Source of the DNA: CBDEFX01 sp965237635
Lineage (GTDB): Bacteria; Chloroflexota; Dehalococcoidia; Lucifugimonadales; CAUZJF01
Direction: 5' to 3'
Assembly: GCA_965237635.1 (NCBI GenBank)
Contig: CBDEFX010000002.1
Location: 1,488,001 to 1,552,000 of the forward strand
DNA length: 64,000 nucleotides
The translations under genes and the position numbers were made by a program. Every line of letters begins with the position of its first letter. The first letter of the stretch is position 1. Positions 17,109 to 26,266 of the stretch are shown here, in pieces. The notes below the pieces were generated by a model. It did not search any database. It was not told the origin of the DNA and saw only the letters and a list, made by a program, of their open reading frames with translations.

Positions 17109-17783
17109 ATGGAGATCAGACGGCACGAAATCGGCGGGCTCAGATACGTGTGCATCGAGCCCGACGGATATCGGCCTGACGTCCCGTACTCTCTTGTGGT
17201 GCTCCTGCACGGCTACGGCTCCCACATGGGCGACCTAGCGGGCCTGTGTCCGGCGATCGATCGAGACAGATACCTTTACGCGCTGCCAAACGCGCCGATA
17301 CCCCTTCAGATCGGCCCCGGCGCGGTGGGTTACGCGTGGGCCAGCCCACCTGGGGGTGGCAGTGTTGGGGTGGATGACAGCTCGGTAGAGCAGTTAGCTG
17401 CGTTTCTCGAAGACGTGACGGACCGGTATTCAGTGGAACCGGGCCGGGTGGTCCTGGGCGGCTTCTCCCAAGGAGGAATGTTGACATATCGTTGGGGGCT
17501 GCCGGACCCCGACCTCTTCGCTGGCCTGGTGGTGCTGAGCTCCAAAGTGCCTGACCAGGATTCCCTTGTGGAGCGGTTGCCGGCCAACCGCACGCAGCCG
17601 GTCTTCATATCGCATGGCACGGCCGACTCGATGATTTCGGTCGAAGACGCTCGGGAGTCGCGAGAGTTTCTTGAGGCCCAAGGATACACTCCGGAGTACC
17701 GGGAGTACGACATGGGGCACGAGATCAACCAAGAGGTGATGGAAGACATGGTCCCGTGGATTCACCGGGTTTTGGACTCATAA
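17109..17783 (+). CDS. Alpha/beta hydrolase, phospholipase/carboxylesterase family
   Basis: This 224-residue cytoplasmic serine hydrolase is close to the acyl-protein thioesterase/carboxylesterase group. The oxyanion segment VVLLHGYGS (30-38) precedes the nucleophile elbow GGFSQGG (S120). The acid is D173 in HGTADSMI and the base H204 in DMGHEI, so the triad is complete. No signal peptide. A clear GGGAGGA ribosome-binding site supports ATG 17109. Substrate unknown. Confidence 0.87.
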   Translation: MEIRRHEIGGLRYVCIEPDGYRPDVPYSLVVLLHGYGSHMGDLAGLCPAIDRDRYLYALPNAPIPLQIGPGAVGYAWASPPGGGSVGVDDSSVEQLAAFLEDVTDRYSVEPGRVVLGGFSQGGMLTYRWGLPDPDLFAGLVVLSSKVPDQDSLVERLPANRTQPVFISHGTADSMISVEDARESREFLEAQGYTPEYREYDMGHEINQEVMEDMVPWIHRVLDS

Positions 17784-17840
17784 GGCGAGCCGGCCTGACA
17801 CCGTCGCGCACGCACCGACAGACCCCTTCCTAGACTCCAC

Positions 17841-19739
17841 CTACCAGTCCACCGGCCCCTCGGGCACGAACCGCTGGATCTTCCGCCAGCGGGGTGAGTC
17901 CTGCCGGTAATGGCCTCGGTCGAAGAGAGGGTAGTGGCGTCCAGGCGGGTCTATGGACACGACCTCGTTGCCCTTGCGCAGCAGCGTATAGGGCTGCTTT
18001 TCGATGTGGACCACATCCGTGCGCTCGCCGATTGCGAAGGTTAAGGTGGCGACGTCCGATGGTTTCACTGGGCCGACCTGGGCGTACCGGCCGTTCCAAC
18101 CGAGACGGCGCTCCTCCCCGTTCACCTCGCATCGCGCTTCGTCAGGACCGACCCACTCGGGAATCCGAATCTCGAGGTCGAGCGCCTGCTTGACCCTGAC
18201 GTCCACCCGCCCAAGGTACGGGACGTAGCTGTCCACGTCCGCCCACGGCGACGCCCTGTTGAGCAGCAGGTTCACTCGCAGCTTCCCGTCCTGGTGGCGG
18301 AGGACGCGCTCCCAAATCCAGTAGAGCCCCCTGCCTCCGTTGACCGTGCAGCATTGCATGGTGCTGAATGCGTCATTTATGCCCCATTGGTTGGCGGACG
18401 GCCAGCCCGCGAAGGCTCCGAGGCTGCGCTCCGCAACCCGGTCCGTGTTGGTATAGGGGTTTATGAGGAGAGGCGAAGTAGAGTCCGGCTTGATCAGCTC
18501 CTCGCGCGGCAGGTCGTGTACCCAGTCGATGGACGTTAGCTGCCCTTCGACCAACATGTTGCGTATCCAGCGGTCCGCGTCGTCCCAGTAGTCGCCGATT
18601 CCGGCCTCTGAGAGCTTGAGTGCAAGCGCGACCATGTCACTGACCTCGCAGATCTCAGAGCCGTGAGTCCGGTGGCTGCCCAGGTGTTCGGGGAAGTATC
18701 CGATCAACGAGCCGCCGGGCTTCTTGACCCACTCGTCCCATCCTCGTTGCTCCAGGTTGGCCCCCGAGTCACGGGCCCACTCGAAGCTGCGCACCACGAA
18801 CTCCATCAGCTCCTGGTCGTCTGCCGTCTGGGCGTACTCTTGCATCGCCAGCAGGCCGTGCGAATGAGCGTGGAAGTGGGCCATATGAGGGTTGCCAGGT
18901 GTCGAATAGAAGGTGCCGTCAGGACCGTAGTAGTTGCGCCGCATGTAGTTGATGACCTTGAGGGCCAGAGTCAGCGCCGGCTCGTAGCCCAGCAGCCGGT
19001 AGGCGTGCACCAGGCCGTGGGGCACACGCGAGCTCTCCGAACCCATCCACGGTGTCGGCACCTTGCCGTCAGGAGGACTTCCCCTCTTGGTCAGCAGGAC
19101 GGTCGGCCAGAAGTAGGCGAAATCGCCGGCATCGACGGCCAGCTCGGTGAGCCCGTCTACGAGTCGTCTGGTCGCATCTCGCCACAGCGGCCCACCGTCT
19201 CTCCTGGCGAACAGGGTCATGGCGCTGAGCATCCGGCCGTTGCCGAACGCGCTTATCTGCTGGTCGCCGTGGACCAGGAAATCGGAGTTGTCGCTGTGGG
19301 TCGTTGCCTCCCAATCGGCCCACGGTCGCCCGCGCGTCGGGGTGTAGATCAGCCCGTCGGGCCCCTGCATCTTGAGCGCGACCTCCATCCACCGCCGGTC
19401 GACCTCGCTGTTCTGATTGGTGCCCGTCACCATGCGCATCAGCGACACTGTTTCCATGTACTTCGGGAGCGAGGCGCCATGCCAAGAGTTGTGGAGCATC
19501 ATCGGAGGGTCGTCGGTCAGGCTGATGATGTAGTAAGGCTCGTAGTCAGCATCCGGGTCCGTGGCCTCTGTCATGTTGTGAATAGCGAGCTGCGCACGCT
19601 CCTGCAGCTCCAGGGTGTCCGGCACGTTGGCCTCGTATCGCTCGCCTTTGTACGGCGGCACCTGGAAGTCGGGTATTTCCGGCGTGATGTAGCCTATCGG
19701 ATCGCCGGGCTTCCGGGTCTCGATTTCTTGGGTCGACAT
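17841..19739 (-). CDS. GH127-like (DUF1680-type) glycoside hydrolase, copy A
   Basis: This 632-residue protein has an (alpha/alpha)6-barrel-like helical region and a C-terminal beta domain. GH127 beta-L-arabinofuranosidases use a zinc site made by Glu-x-Cys plus a Cys-Cys pair. Here E362-I-C364 (in HGSEICEVSD) and C463-C464 (in TMQCCTV) fit that pattern and are kept in all three copies in this window. There is no signal peptide, so it should act on imported oligosaccharides or glycosides. The exact sugar is not known. Copies B (30768-32666) and C (32751-34649) have the same length from the aligned start. The gene is monocistronic here. Confidence 0.78.
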   Translation of the reverse strand: MSTQEIETRKPGDPIGYITPEIPDFQVPPYKGERYEANVPDTLELQERAQLAIHNMTEATDPDADYEPYYIISLTDDPPMMLHNSWHGASLPKYMETVSLMRMVTGTNQNSEVDRRWMEVALKMQGPDGLIYTPTRGRPWADWEATTHSDNSDFLVHGDQQISAFGNGRMLSAMTLFARRDGGPLWRDATRRLVDGLTELAVDAGDFAYFWPTVLLTKRGSPPDGKVPTPWMGSESSRVPHGLVHAYRLLGYEPALTLALKVINYMRRNYYGPDGTFYSTPGNPHMAHFHAHSHGLLAMQEYAQTADDQELMEFVVRSFEWARDSGANLEQRGWDEWVKKPGGSLIGYFPEHLGSHRTHGSEICEVSDMVALALKLSEAGIGDYWDDADRWIRNMLVEGQLTSIDWVHDLPREELIKPDSTSPLLINPYTNTDRVAERSLGAFAGWPSANQWGINDAFSTMQCCTVNGGRGLYWIWERVLRHQDGKLRVNLLLNRASPWADVDSYVPYLGRVDVRVKQALDLEIRIPEWVGPDEARCEVNGEERRLGWNGRYAQVGPVKPSDVATLTFAIGERTDVVHIEKQPYTLLRKGNEVVSIDPPGRHYPLFDRGHYRQDSPRWRKIQRFVPEGPVDW

Positions 19740-19869
19740 CCTTGATTCACCTCGGTGGACTTGCTACCTGTTACGCGCTCCTCCATCTTACTCCAGCCGG
19801 CAACTCGTTGGCAGCAGCGGGCGGTCGCTGCGCTAACATGTGGGCTAACTCTGCGCAAGGAGCGACCAC

Positions 19870-21429
19870 ATGCGGTACCGTTCGCCTTTCTTTGCGATGG
19901 TCATTCTATTGATATTCCTGGGGACTTTGGGCCGGGCCGAGGCCGCCACCATCACAGTCAACACGACCTCGGATGTGATTGCTGACGACGGTGTATGTTC
20001 ATTGCGCGAGGCAATTACCGCTGCCAATACCGACACATCGTCAGGTGGGACCGCGGGGGAATGTGCAGCAGGTAGCGGAGACGACACCATTACACTTCCG
20101 CTCGGCACATACACCCTCGCCATCTCCGGTTCAGGAGAGGACAACAACGCCAATGGCGACCTGGATGTTCTGACTAACATATCCTTTGGAGGAGCGGGGG
20201 TAGGCGCCACCACCATCAACGGTGGGGCAATCGAAAGAGTATTTGACGTCCGAACCGGGGCCTCGGCCTCATTCGACGGCCTTACCATTACCAACGGCTC
20301 TTCGAGCTAGGGCGCCGGCATCCGTATCAACAATGGAGTCCTGACCATCACGAATAGCAGCATCAGCGGCAATTCCTCATCCAGTGACGGCGGGGCCATC
20401 AACGCGCGCGACAACTCGACTGTGACTCTGACGAACTCCACAGTGAACAACAATACGGCTGGCGATGACGGCGGCGGGATCCAGCTGTGCTGCAACGCAA
20501 TAACGGTGAACATCACGAACAGCGTACTTTCCAACAACCAGGCCGATGTCGAGGGAGGCGCGTTATACCACTGCTGCGGCGCCGGCTCGACGATCTCGAT
20601 AACCGACAGCACGATTTCAGGCAACAGCACAGTCGGACCCGGCTCGGATGGTGGTGGTATCTACACGTGCTGCGGTGCCGAGACATTTGATATTACGAGC
20701 AGTGTTATCTCCGGCAACAGCACACTCGGATTCTCGGGCGGAGGCATACAGAACGAGGGGTCGATCAGTATTGTCAACAGTACTGTAAGTGGCAACGACG
20801 CCGAGACCGACGGCGGGGGAATCTATTCGGACGGAGGCGGGACCTTAACGATTGCTAACAGTACGATAACCGGGAATTCGGCCACCGAGGAGTCCGGTGG
20901 AGGGATCAATAGTTTCGGCAACGCTACGGTGAGGAATAGCATTGTCGCAGGCAACTTCGGCTCGCCCAACCCCGACGTGACGTCCGATTCTCCGGGCGAT
21001 TTCATAAGCCAGGGACACAACCTGATCGGGGACGGGACCGGGAGTACGGAGTTCACGGCGACCGGTGACCTCGTGGATTCGGAGGCAAGCCCGATTGCCC
21101 CTCTGCTTGGGTTACTAGCGGACAACGGCGGTCCTACATTCACCCATGCCCTTCTAGGCGGCAGCCCAGCCATCGACATGGGCAATCCGGCCACACCGGG
21201 TAGTGGCGGCACGGCCTGTGAAGCCACCGACCAGCGAGGGGCGCCTCGTCCGGGCGGGTCCGCGTGTGATATAGGAGCGTATGAGTCGAACTCACTAGCC
21301 CCCGGTGCAGTACCCAGCCTCTCGCAGTGGGTCCTGATCGGCCTTGCGGTGGCCCTCGCCGGCTTGGGGTACCTCAGGTCGAGGCGCTGGAGGCTTCCAG
21401 TATCCCGTCTCCATTCCCAGGGAATGTAG
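19870..21429 (+). pseudogene. Secreted beta-helix surface protein (choice-of-anchor Q / IPTL-CTERM type) with in-frame TAG
   Basis: The frame starts with a signal peptide ending in GRAEA and CSLREAITAAN, the start motif of polymorphic-repeat proteins. A single TAG at 20308-20310 interrupts it, and it continues in the same frame to 21429. The second part has repeats of the form (I/V)xNSTISGN with DGGGI turns, typical of right-handed beta-helices, and ends with DNGGPTFTHALLGGSPAID...CDIGAYE, the family cap. The C-terminus is a sorting signal: VPSLSQW, one hydrophobic helix and an Arg-rich end, as in IPTL-CTERM proteins. A GTG at 20422 could restart translation but would lack a signal peptide. 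It is either a pseudogene, a read-through gene or a sequencing error. Confidence 0.75.
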
Positions 21430-21475
21430 GGGCGCAAGGCGTGCGCCCTCCCCCGGGCGGGTTTCATCGATCAGG
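21426..21475. repeat. GTAGGGGCGCA-GGCGTGCGCCC repeat, copy 1
   Basis: About 50 bp shared with 35045-35094: GTAGGGGCGCAnGGCGTGCGCCC, a short C/G palindrome, then TTTCATCGATCAGG. Shorter relatives flank both IS1182 copies. Confidence 0.75.
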
Positions 21476-21516
21476 ATGCCCTGATTCGGCGTCGGGGTGA
21501 GGAAGGACTACCGCCG

Positions 21517-22914
21517 TCACACGTAGGCCGGCTCGTCGGTCGGCTTGACGTCGAGCTCGTACAGGTCACGAGGGTTGTCGAACAGCAGCATTCGAGCCAC
21601 CTCGATCGCGTAATCCTCAGTAAAGATACCTTCCCTGACCCGTTTTGCCAGCACCGCCGCGATGTTCTCCCGGGCCTGGATCAGGTCGCCGATAGTCCAC
21701 TCGATCCACAAGAACGTGTCTCCGCCAAAGCCGATTATCTTGTTGGCCGGCACCATGTCGAGCCACTCGTCGAGCCCGTTACGCGCCATCTGTCTCGACT
21801 GTGCATGGGCCCAGCATAGGTTCAGCCAGACGTTCGGGAACCCCTTGCCGATTATTCCTGTCTCTCGCATCCAGGGGATGCCGCCGTGGTATAGCTCGAA
21901 CCTCACCTCAGGGTGCTGAAGGAAGACAGGCACCATGTTGGCGGGGTTGGCCGTGCGGTAGTCGCCCCAGAGGCCCTTATTCCCGCAGTGCTGGACAATT
22001 ACCATTCCCACGCGGCCTGCCGCCTCGAAGATGGCGTGAGCCCCGTAGTCCCGTAGCGCCGTCTGCTCCACCGACGTCAGCAGGTCGTCGTCGAATTGGC
22101 CCTCGCGGTAGACCGGCGACGGCCCTTCCTTAAAGTAACGGCTCCAGCACTCCTTCGCGGACACCCGCGGCGGGATTGTGGTGGACTCCTCTCCGTACCG
22201 GAAGAGACGGTCGAAAAGCGGCCGTACTTCATCTGCCAGGGGACGGCTCTCGACTATGTGCTTGCTCAGCTTTATCCCCACGACTCCTTTGGCACGGTAG
22301 TGCGCCAGTAGCTCTTCGACCGCGTCGACGTAGCTGTCAAGGGTTGAGACCGACCGACCAAGCTCGGCCTGAATGCGGCCGAGAGCATGAGTGCCGAACC
22401 CGATGTTGATCTGGCCCTCCCACAATTGCGGAATACGGAAGTTTCCGGGCTTGGGCAGCTTCCAGATGGGCTCGAACTCCTGGTTCAGGGCGGCGACAAT
22501 ATTGCAGTGGTCCTTGAATACGCGCTGGTAGATCCCAGGCCGGTTGGCCGCCTGCATGGCCTCCGTCAGGTCCACATAGTTGTCGGCTGTGACGTTGTCG
22601 TACCCGTACAGCTCACGGATGCCGAGCAGCGTGTTTCGGGTGTAGGAGGTGTTTCTGATGTACGGGAAGTATCGACTGAAGATCTCCCACCGCTCGTCCA
22701 GCGGCCGCGACCTGTCCACCATCGTTAGCGACTGCTCCCTGGACATTCCGGCCAGCCGCAGGTCGTGCATATTGTAGTTCTCGAACAGCGAGACCGCGTC
22801 CGGCTCCAGCTCGAGCCGGTCCGCCTCGGACGGCACATGCTCGTGGGCGTCGATGACGGGCATCTCGCCGGTCTGTTGGAACAGTTCTCGTTCTAATGCT
22901 TCGCTTTTCTGCAA
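21517..22914 (-). CDS. Amidohydrolase family 2 (metal-dependent hydrolase)
   Basis: This 465-residue TIM-barrel metal hydrolase carries the first metal motif IDAHEH (about 21-26). Further candidate ligands are HCGNKG and LYHGGIPW, and the final catalytic Asp is in FGGDTFLW. The fold resembles the uronate-isomerase/amidohydrolase-2 group; a sugar or aromatic acid substrate is possible. It is cytoplasmic. Its C-terminal sequence (NPRDLYELDVKPTDEPAYV) recurs as a relic between two GH127 genes at 32686-32748, so this family has been linked to GH127 genes more than once here. Confidence 0.8.
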   Translation of the reverse strand: MQKSEALERELFQQTGEMPVIDAHEHVPSEADRLELEPDAVSLFENYNMHDLRLAGMSREQSLTMVDRSRPLDERWEIFSRYFPYIRNTSYTRNTLLGIRELYGYDNVTADNYVDLTEAMQAANRPGIYQRVFKDHCNIVAALNQEFEPIWKLPKPGNFRIPQLWEGQINIGFGTHALGRIQAELGRSVSTLDSYVDAVEELLAHYRAKGVVGIKLSKHIVESRPLADEVRPLFDRLFRYGEESTTIPPRVSAKECWSRYFKEGPSPVYREGQFDDDLLTSVEQTALRDYGAHAIFEAAGRVGMVIVQHCGNKGLWGDYRTANPANMVPVFLQHPEVRFELYHGGIPWMRETGIIGKGFPNVWLNLCWAHAQSRQMARNGLDEWLDMVPANKIIGFGGDTFLWIEWTIGDLIQARENIAAVLAKRVREGIFTEDYAIEVARMLLFDNPRDLYELDVKPTDEPAYV

Positions 22915-22960
22915 CAGAGTCCCTTCTTTGACAACCGCTGTTCGAGTGGCCGACCGACTA

Positions 22961-22984
22961 CCCCCCCCCCCCCCCCAAAAAAAA
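22961..22984. other. Homopolymer tract C16 followed by A8
   Basis: Sixteen C then eight A directly upstream of an amidohydrolase gene. Such a run is prone to length error in sequencing and to slippage in the cell. Confidence 0.95.
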
Positions 22985-22990
22985 CTGTAT

Positions 22991-23010
22991 GGGCAGGTTT
23001 CAAACCTGCC
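22991..23010. repeat. GGGCAGGTTTCAAACCTGCCC palindrome, copy 1
   Basis: Near-perfect palindrome also found at 23788-23813 and, with GGGCGGG arms, at 54569-54593. Confidence 0.8.
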
Positions 23011-23055
23011 CCCGCTCGACCGACTCCGGAAACGGGACCTTATCTGGTACAGCGA

Positions 23056-23727
23056 TCAGGCGCCACGCGCCGCTCCGCTCTGGTGTAACAGCATCCGTAC
23101 CCTGTCTGCCTGGCTCAACATCGGCTTGACGTTCTCGACGAACTCGGCCAACGATTCCTCGACCGTCGCGTTGCTGGTGTCAATTGTTATCCTTTTGCGG
23201 AGCAAAGACGCGTCGAACTGCTCCTGGAACTTCTTCAGGACTAACTCGATGTCTTTCTCCTGTACGAGGTCGTGCGGGTGAGGGTTCTCCTTCTTCCGTT
23301 TGGCGATGACTTCCGGCGAGGCCTTCACGAGCACGAGCACGGTGTCCGGCGCCATCTCCATGATCCGCGCCTCGATCTTCCGCGCATGCCATGTCCGGCC
23401 GCCTTCCTGATCATAACCGTAGTACAGGGGCGCGTAGACGGCTTCGTCAATGAAGAAGCCGACATTGTGGTGGTCGTCGTCTTCGTAGAACTCGGGCTGC
23501 AGATGATACTCGACCTGGAACCGCTGAAACTGCTCCTTCAAGTCTGGGCTCAGTGCCATGAAGTGCTTGATGTCGTCCTCCGACAGCGTCCCGTGGGAGA
23601 TGTGCGGGATCTTCATGTGATCGTGGAAGAAATGTTCGCCACCGAAGGTCAGCTTGGCCCATCCCATTATCGCTTCGGACAGAGTCGTCGTCCCAGCATA
23701 CTCGCAGCCTACCACGATCGTTCTCAT
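23056..23727 (-). CDS. P-loop kinase-like protein with atypical Walker A
   Basis: The 223-residue product opens with MRTIVVGCEYAGTTTLSEAI, a beta strand followed by a GxxxxG-T-T loop where the usual lysine is threonine. It continues with an acidic central region, FFIDEAVYAPLYYG, then VLVLVKASPEVIAKRKKENPHPHD, which looks like the LID/arginine region of nucleoside or sugar kinases. The fold suggests a phosphotransferase, but loss of the Walker lysine leaves ATP use unproven. It lies between the amidohydrolase and a beta-propeller gene on the same strand, with 130-140 bp gaps holding repeats. Confidence 0.6.
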   Translation of the reverse strand: MRTIVVGCEYAGTTTLSEAIMGWAKLTFGGEHFFHDHMKIPHISHGTLSEDDIKHFMALSPDLKEQFQRFQVEYHLQPEFYEDDDHHNVGFFIDEAVYAPLYYGYDQEGGRTWHARKIEARIMEMAPDTVLVLVKASPEVIAKRKKENPHPHDLVQEKDIELVLKKFQEQFDASLLRKRITIDTSNATVEESLAEFVENVKPMLSQADRVRMLLHQSGAARGA

Positions 23728-23787
23728 TTCTCCTCCTATGTTTGGTCAGTTGGCGCTCAGTGGAATATAGCGGTGGGAGCAGGGACT

Positions 23788-23813
23788 GTAGGGGCAGGTT
23801 TCAAACCTGCCCT
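23788..23813. repeat. GGGGCAGGTTTCAAACCTGCCC palindrome, copy 2
   Basis: Same palindrome as 22991-23010. The two copies bracket the P-loop gene. Confidence 0.8.
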
Positions 23814-23869
23814 TCCGCCAGCCCACGCTGCTTTCCCTACTGGGGTCTCCCGTTTGTGCGGGCGCACCG

Positions 23870-24868
23870 TCAACTCTTCACCAGCTTAGTGATCCGCCCG
23901 CCGATAAGCCACTCGGCGACGTACAGGTTCCCGTCGTCATCGGCAGCGATCCCGTGAGGGCTGTTGAACTTGCCGAGCTCCAGAAGGTCGGTCCTGACGC
24001 TTTTGCCCTTGTCGTTCTGGACGTTGGGCCAGCCGTCGACCTTGGACACGCTATCGTTCTCACCGAGATACGTTACAAGCTTGTCGTCAGAGTCGAGGAT
24101 CGTGACTCGGGAACTGCGGAGCTCGATGAGGACCATCAGGTCCCCAATGACCACAAAACCGGTCGGGCTGGTAGTGATGCCGGGGCCGAACGAGCGCTTG
24201 AAATTGCCGTCGCCGTCGTATATCTGGACCCGACCGTTCTTACGGTCTGCGACGTACAACTCCGGCTCGGACTTGCGGGTATCGAAAAAGAGGGTGTGCG
24301 GAGTGTCGTACCGGCCGGCGCCCTCCTCGCCGTTGACGCCCAGGATGTAGTTCCCGGCCTTATCGAAGCGGTGCACGTAATTCTCACCGTAGCCATCGGC
24401 AACCCAGATATCGCCGTTGCCCCCGTGGCGCTCTTCGTTGACGACAACCCATGTGGGCCTGTAGTTGCCGTCTCGGTAGACATCGTGAGTGGGCTCGGGG
24501 ACGGTCATAACCGTCTCGCCTTCCAGCGTGGTCTTCACCGCGCGGCCGGGCTTGTGAGTCCAGCCGTAGGCCAACTCCGGGTCCGGCTTGAACCCCGGGT
24601 CCGCTATCCACAAGTACTCGGTGTCTCCCTCTTTCGACAGGCTCATCCCATGCGCGTCGACGAGGCCGCTATCCCACGACCGCAAGAGGTTGCCGTCCTT
24701 GTCGAAGACGAGAATCTTGGCCTCGCCCTGGTGGCAGGCGATAATCTCGCCCGCCTCGGTGGCCACTATCCCATGGTGCGCCCAGCCCTCCCTGGCGAGC
24801 TCGGTGTCGGGAATCTTCGCCCAGTTATCGACCCATTCGTATGTGTGTGTCCCGCTGCCTACACGCAT
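23870..24868 (-). CDS. NHL-repeat six-bladed beta-propeller protein
   Basis: The 332 residues contain repeated strands of the type (H/P)GI-x-(V/A)-x8-ADxxNxRVQIYDxDG (for example ELYVADRKNGRVQIYDGDG and GIAADDDGNLYVAEW), characteristic of NHL or peptidylglycine lyase-like propellers. There is no signal peptide, so a cytoplasmic lyase-like or binding role is more likely than a surface one. AGGAGG 7 nt before ATG 24868 is a strong ribosome-binding site. Function unknown. Confidence 0.75.
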   Translation of the reverse strand: MRVGSGTHTYEWVDNWAKIPDTELAREGWAHHGIVATEAGEIIACHQGEAKILVFDKDGNLLRSWDSGLVDAHGMSLSKEGDTEYLWIADPGFKPDPELAYGWTHKPGRAVKTTLEGETVMTVPEPTHDVYRDGNYRPTWVVVNEERHGGNGDIWVADGYGENYVHRFDKAGNYILGVNGEEGAGRYDTPHTLFFDTRKSEPELYVADRKNGRVQIYDGDGNFKRSFGPGITTSPTGFVVIGDLMVLIELRSSRVTILDSDDKLVTYLGENDSVSKVDGWPNVQNDKGKSVRTDLLELGKFNSPHGIAADDDGNLYVAEWLIGGRITKLVKS

Positions 24869-24910
24869 CGTTGGCTCCTCCTGGGAGGTGAAGGTCTTCT
24901 ATCGAGCCGC

Positions 24911-24935
24911 GGAGACGCCCCGCTGGGGCGTCTCC
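24911..24935. repeat. GGAGACGCCCCGCTGGGGCGTCTCC palindrome, copy 1
   Basis: Perfect 11-bp-plus arms. Further copies at 36297-36319, 46730-46752 and 54699-54721. Confidence 0.85.
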
Positions 24936-24984
24936 GCCTGGCCGAATGCCATTCTTCCACATCAGGGTACTGCCCTCGGCAACC

Positions 24985-25117
24985 TGTCATTCTGAATCCC
25001 GATTCGGCATCGGGATGAAGAATCTAAGCCTCTACCCACCAGACTTTCACTCGTATTGACAGGCACCTAGATTCTTCGGTCGTCCCGATTTGGAATCGGG
25101 CCTCCCTCAGAATGACA
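24985..25117. repeat. 133-bp long inverted repeat (MITE-like)
   Basis: The outer arms TGTCATTCTGA and TCAGAATGACA, inner stems CCCGATTCGGCATCGGG and CCCGATTTGGAATCGGG, and GAAGAATCTA/TAGATTCTTC are arranged as one large imperfect hairpin. No coding frame is present. Confidence 0.8.
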
Positions 25118-25125
25118 ACTTCCGC

Positions 25126-26115
25126 TCACAACACGTGATAGAGAAGTAGGTGCTCCCGCATCACGTCGTACGCAAAATCGTTCTCCACGTCCCGCCAGAC
25201 GGAATGGATGTGGTTTGCCTCGTTTTGCTGGTTCATGAACTCGATTACGAAGTTGCCACCGTGGATCCGGTAGTAGTGCCCCTTGCTCCTGTCGACCGGG
25301 CCGCCCCACGCGAGGTGCAGGCCGTCGATGCCCTCTTCCCTCATGGCCGCCAGCTTCTGCCGCGACAGCTCCGTCCGCACCTGGCCAACGTACTCGGTCA
25401 CTAGCGCCAACAGGGTCTCCCGTTGGGTCCCGGACATGCGGGACGCCGGAAGCCCTTCCTCAGGCGGCAAAGACGCCTTGGTACTGTTGTAGGTCAGGAT
25501 GTCGTACTGGGCCTTGTCGAAAAGGATCGCTTTGGAACGCTGGCCTGCGTCCAGGCTTTCCATCAGGCCAAACGCCATATCCTCTCGATCGCCCAGTATC
25601 CGAAGTCCCTTTTGCGGCCCCTGCCTCACCTCGGCCGGGTTCGACCCGAGGAAGAGAGGTGTAACGGCTATGACCTCGTCGCCCCAGATGCTGAAGTGTA
25701 GCGACACATGATGTCCCTCCACGCGCCAGCCCCATGGGTCGTCCCCGGAGGGGTCGCCGAATACCGTGAAGTAGTAGAGCTCCGGGTCACGCTCAAAGGT
25801 GACCGTGCCCCACTCTTTCTCGAGCTCGCCCAGCAGCGCCTCGAGCGCGATGATCTGCCTGGTGTGTCCGTAGGACCGCTGCGCGAGGCCGCTGGCGATT
25901 ATCGCGAAGGCCAGGCCCCGCTGGTCGTCGTCCATGTCTCGCAACGCCAGCCCTCGTCGGTTCCCGGGCGGGTAGTACCAGTAGAACCGCTCCAGCTCCA
26001 GATAGCCGACCGTGGCCATCCCCCTCTGGTCGGTGTTCAGGCTCTGCAGGAAGGCCGCGCACGCCTCCGACATCTCTTTCGCGGGAGCGGATTTGGTTGT
26101 GGAAATGGTCGCCAT
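25126..26115 (-). CDS. DUF3500 domain protein
   Basis: The 329-residue protein matches DUF3500 in several places: the N-terminal FLQSLNTDQRGMA, RGLALRDMDDDQRGLAFAIIASGLA, RDPELYYFTVFGDPS, GWRVEGHHVSLHFS and FLGSNPAEVRQGPQKGLRIL. The C-terminal third has the family's IEFMNQQNEANHIHSVWRD. The biochemical role of DUF3500 is not known. ATG 26115 has GAGG 6 nt upstream and is preferred over ATG 26139. It is an accessory gene next to an IS1182 element. Confidence 0.82.
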   Translation of the reverse strand: MATISTTKSAPAKEMSEACAAFLQSLNTDQRGMATVGYLELERFYWYYPPGNRRGLALRDMDDDQRGLAFAIIASGLAQRSYGHTRQIIALEALLGELEKEWGTVTFERDPELYYFTVFGDPSGDDPWGWRVEGHHVSLHFSIWGDEVIAVTPLFLGSNPAEVRQGPQKGLRILGDREDMAFGLMESLDAGQRSKAILFDKAQYDILTYNSTKASLPPEEGLPASRMSGTQRETLLALVTEYVGQVRTELSRQKLAAMREEGIDGLHLAWGGPVDRSKGHYYRIHGGNFVIEFMNQQNEANHIHSVWRDVENDFAYDVMREHLLLYHVL

Positions 26116-26266
26116 TGCAGACCTCGTCACCGGTGGCATCTCCGAATGAACGGCCTTCGGGAACGGGTAGAGCCGCCAACGCGCCCATACTATTAGCGAG
26201 TCGCAACCGTGTCAAGGGAGGTTTCACCACCTGTGCGGCTAGGTCATGTGTGGTGTAGGGGCGCAC

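Noticed and set aside
18663..19745. 360-codon plus-strand frame (and a 428-codon one at 31431-32717)
   Set aside because: Antisense shadows of the GH127-like genes, which have conserved motifs and paralogues.
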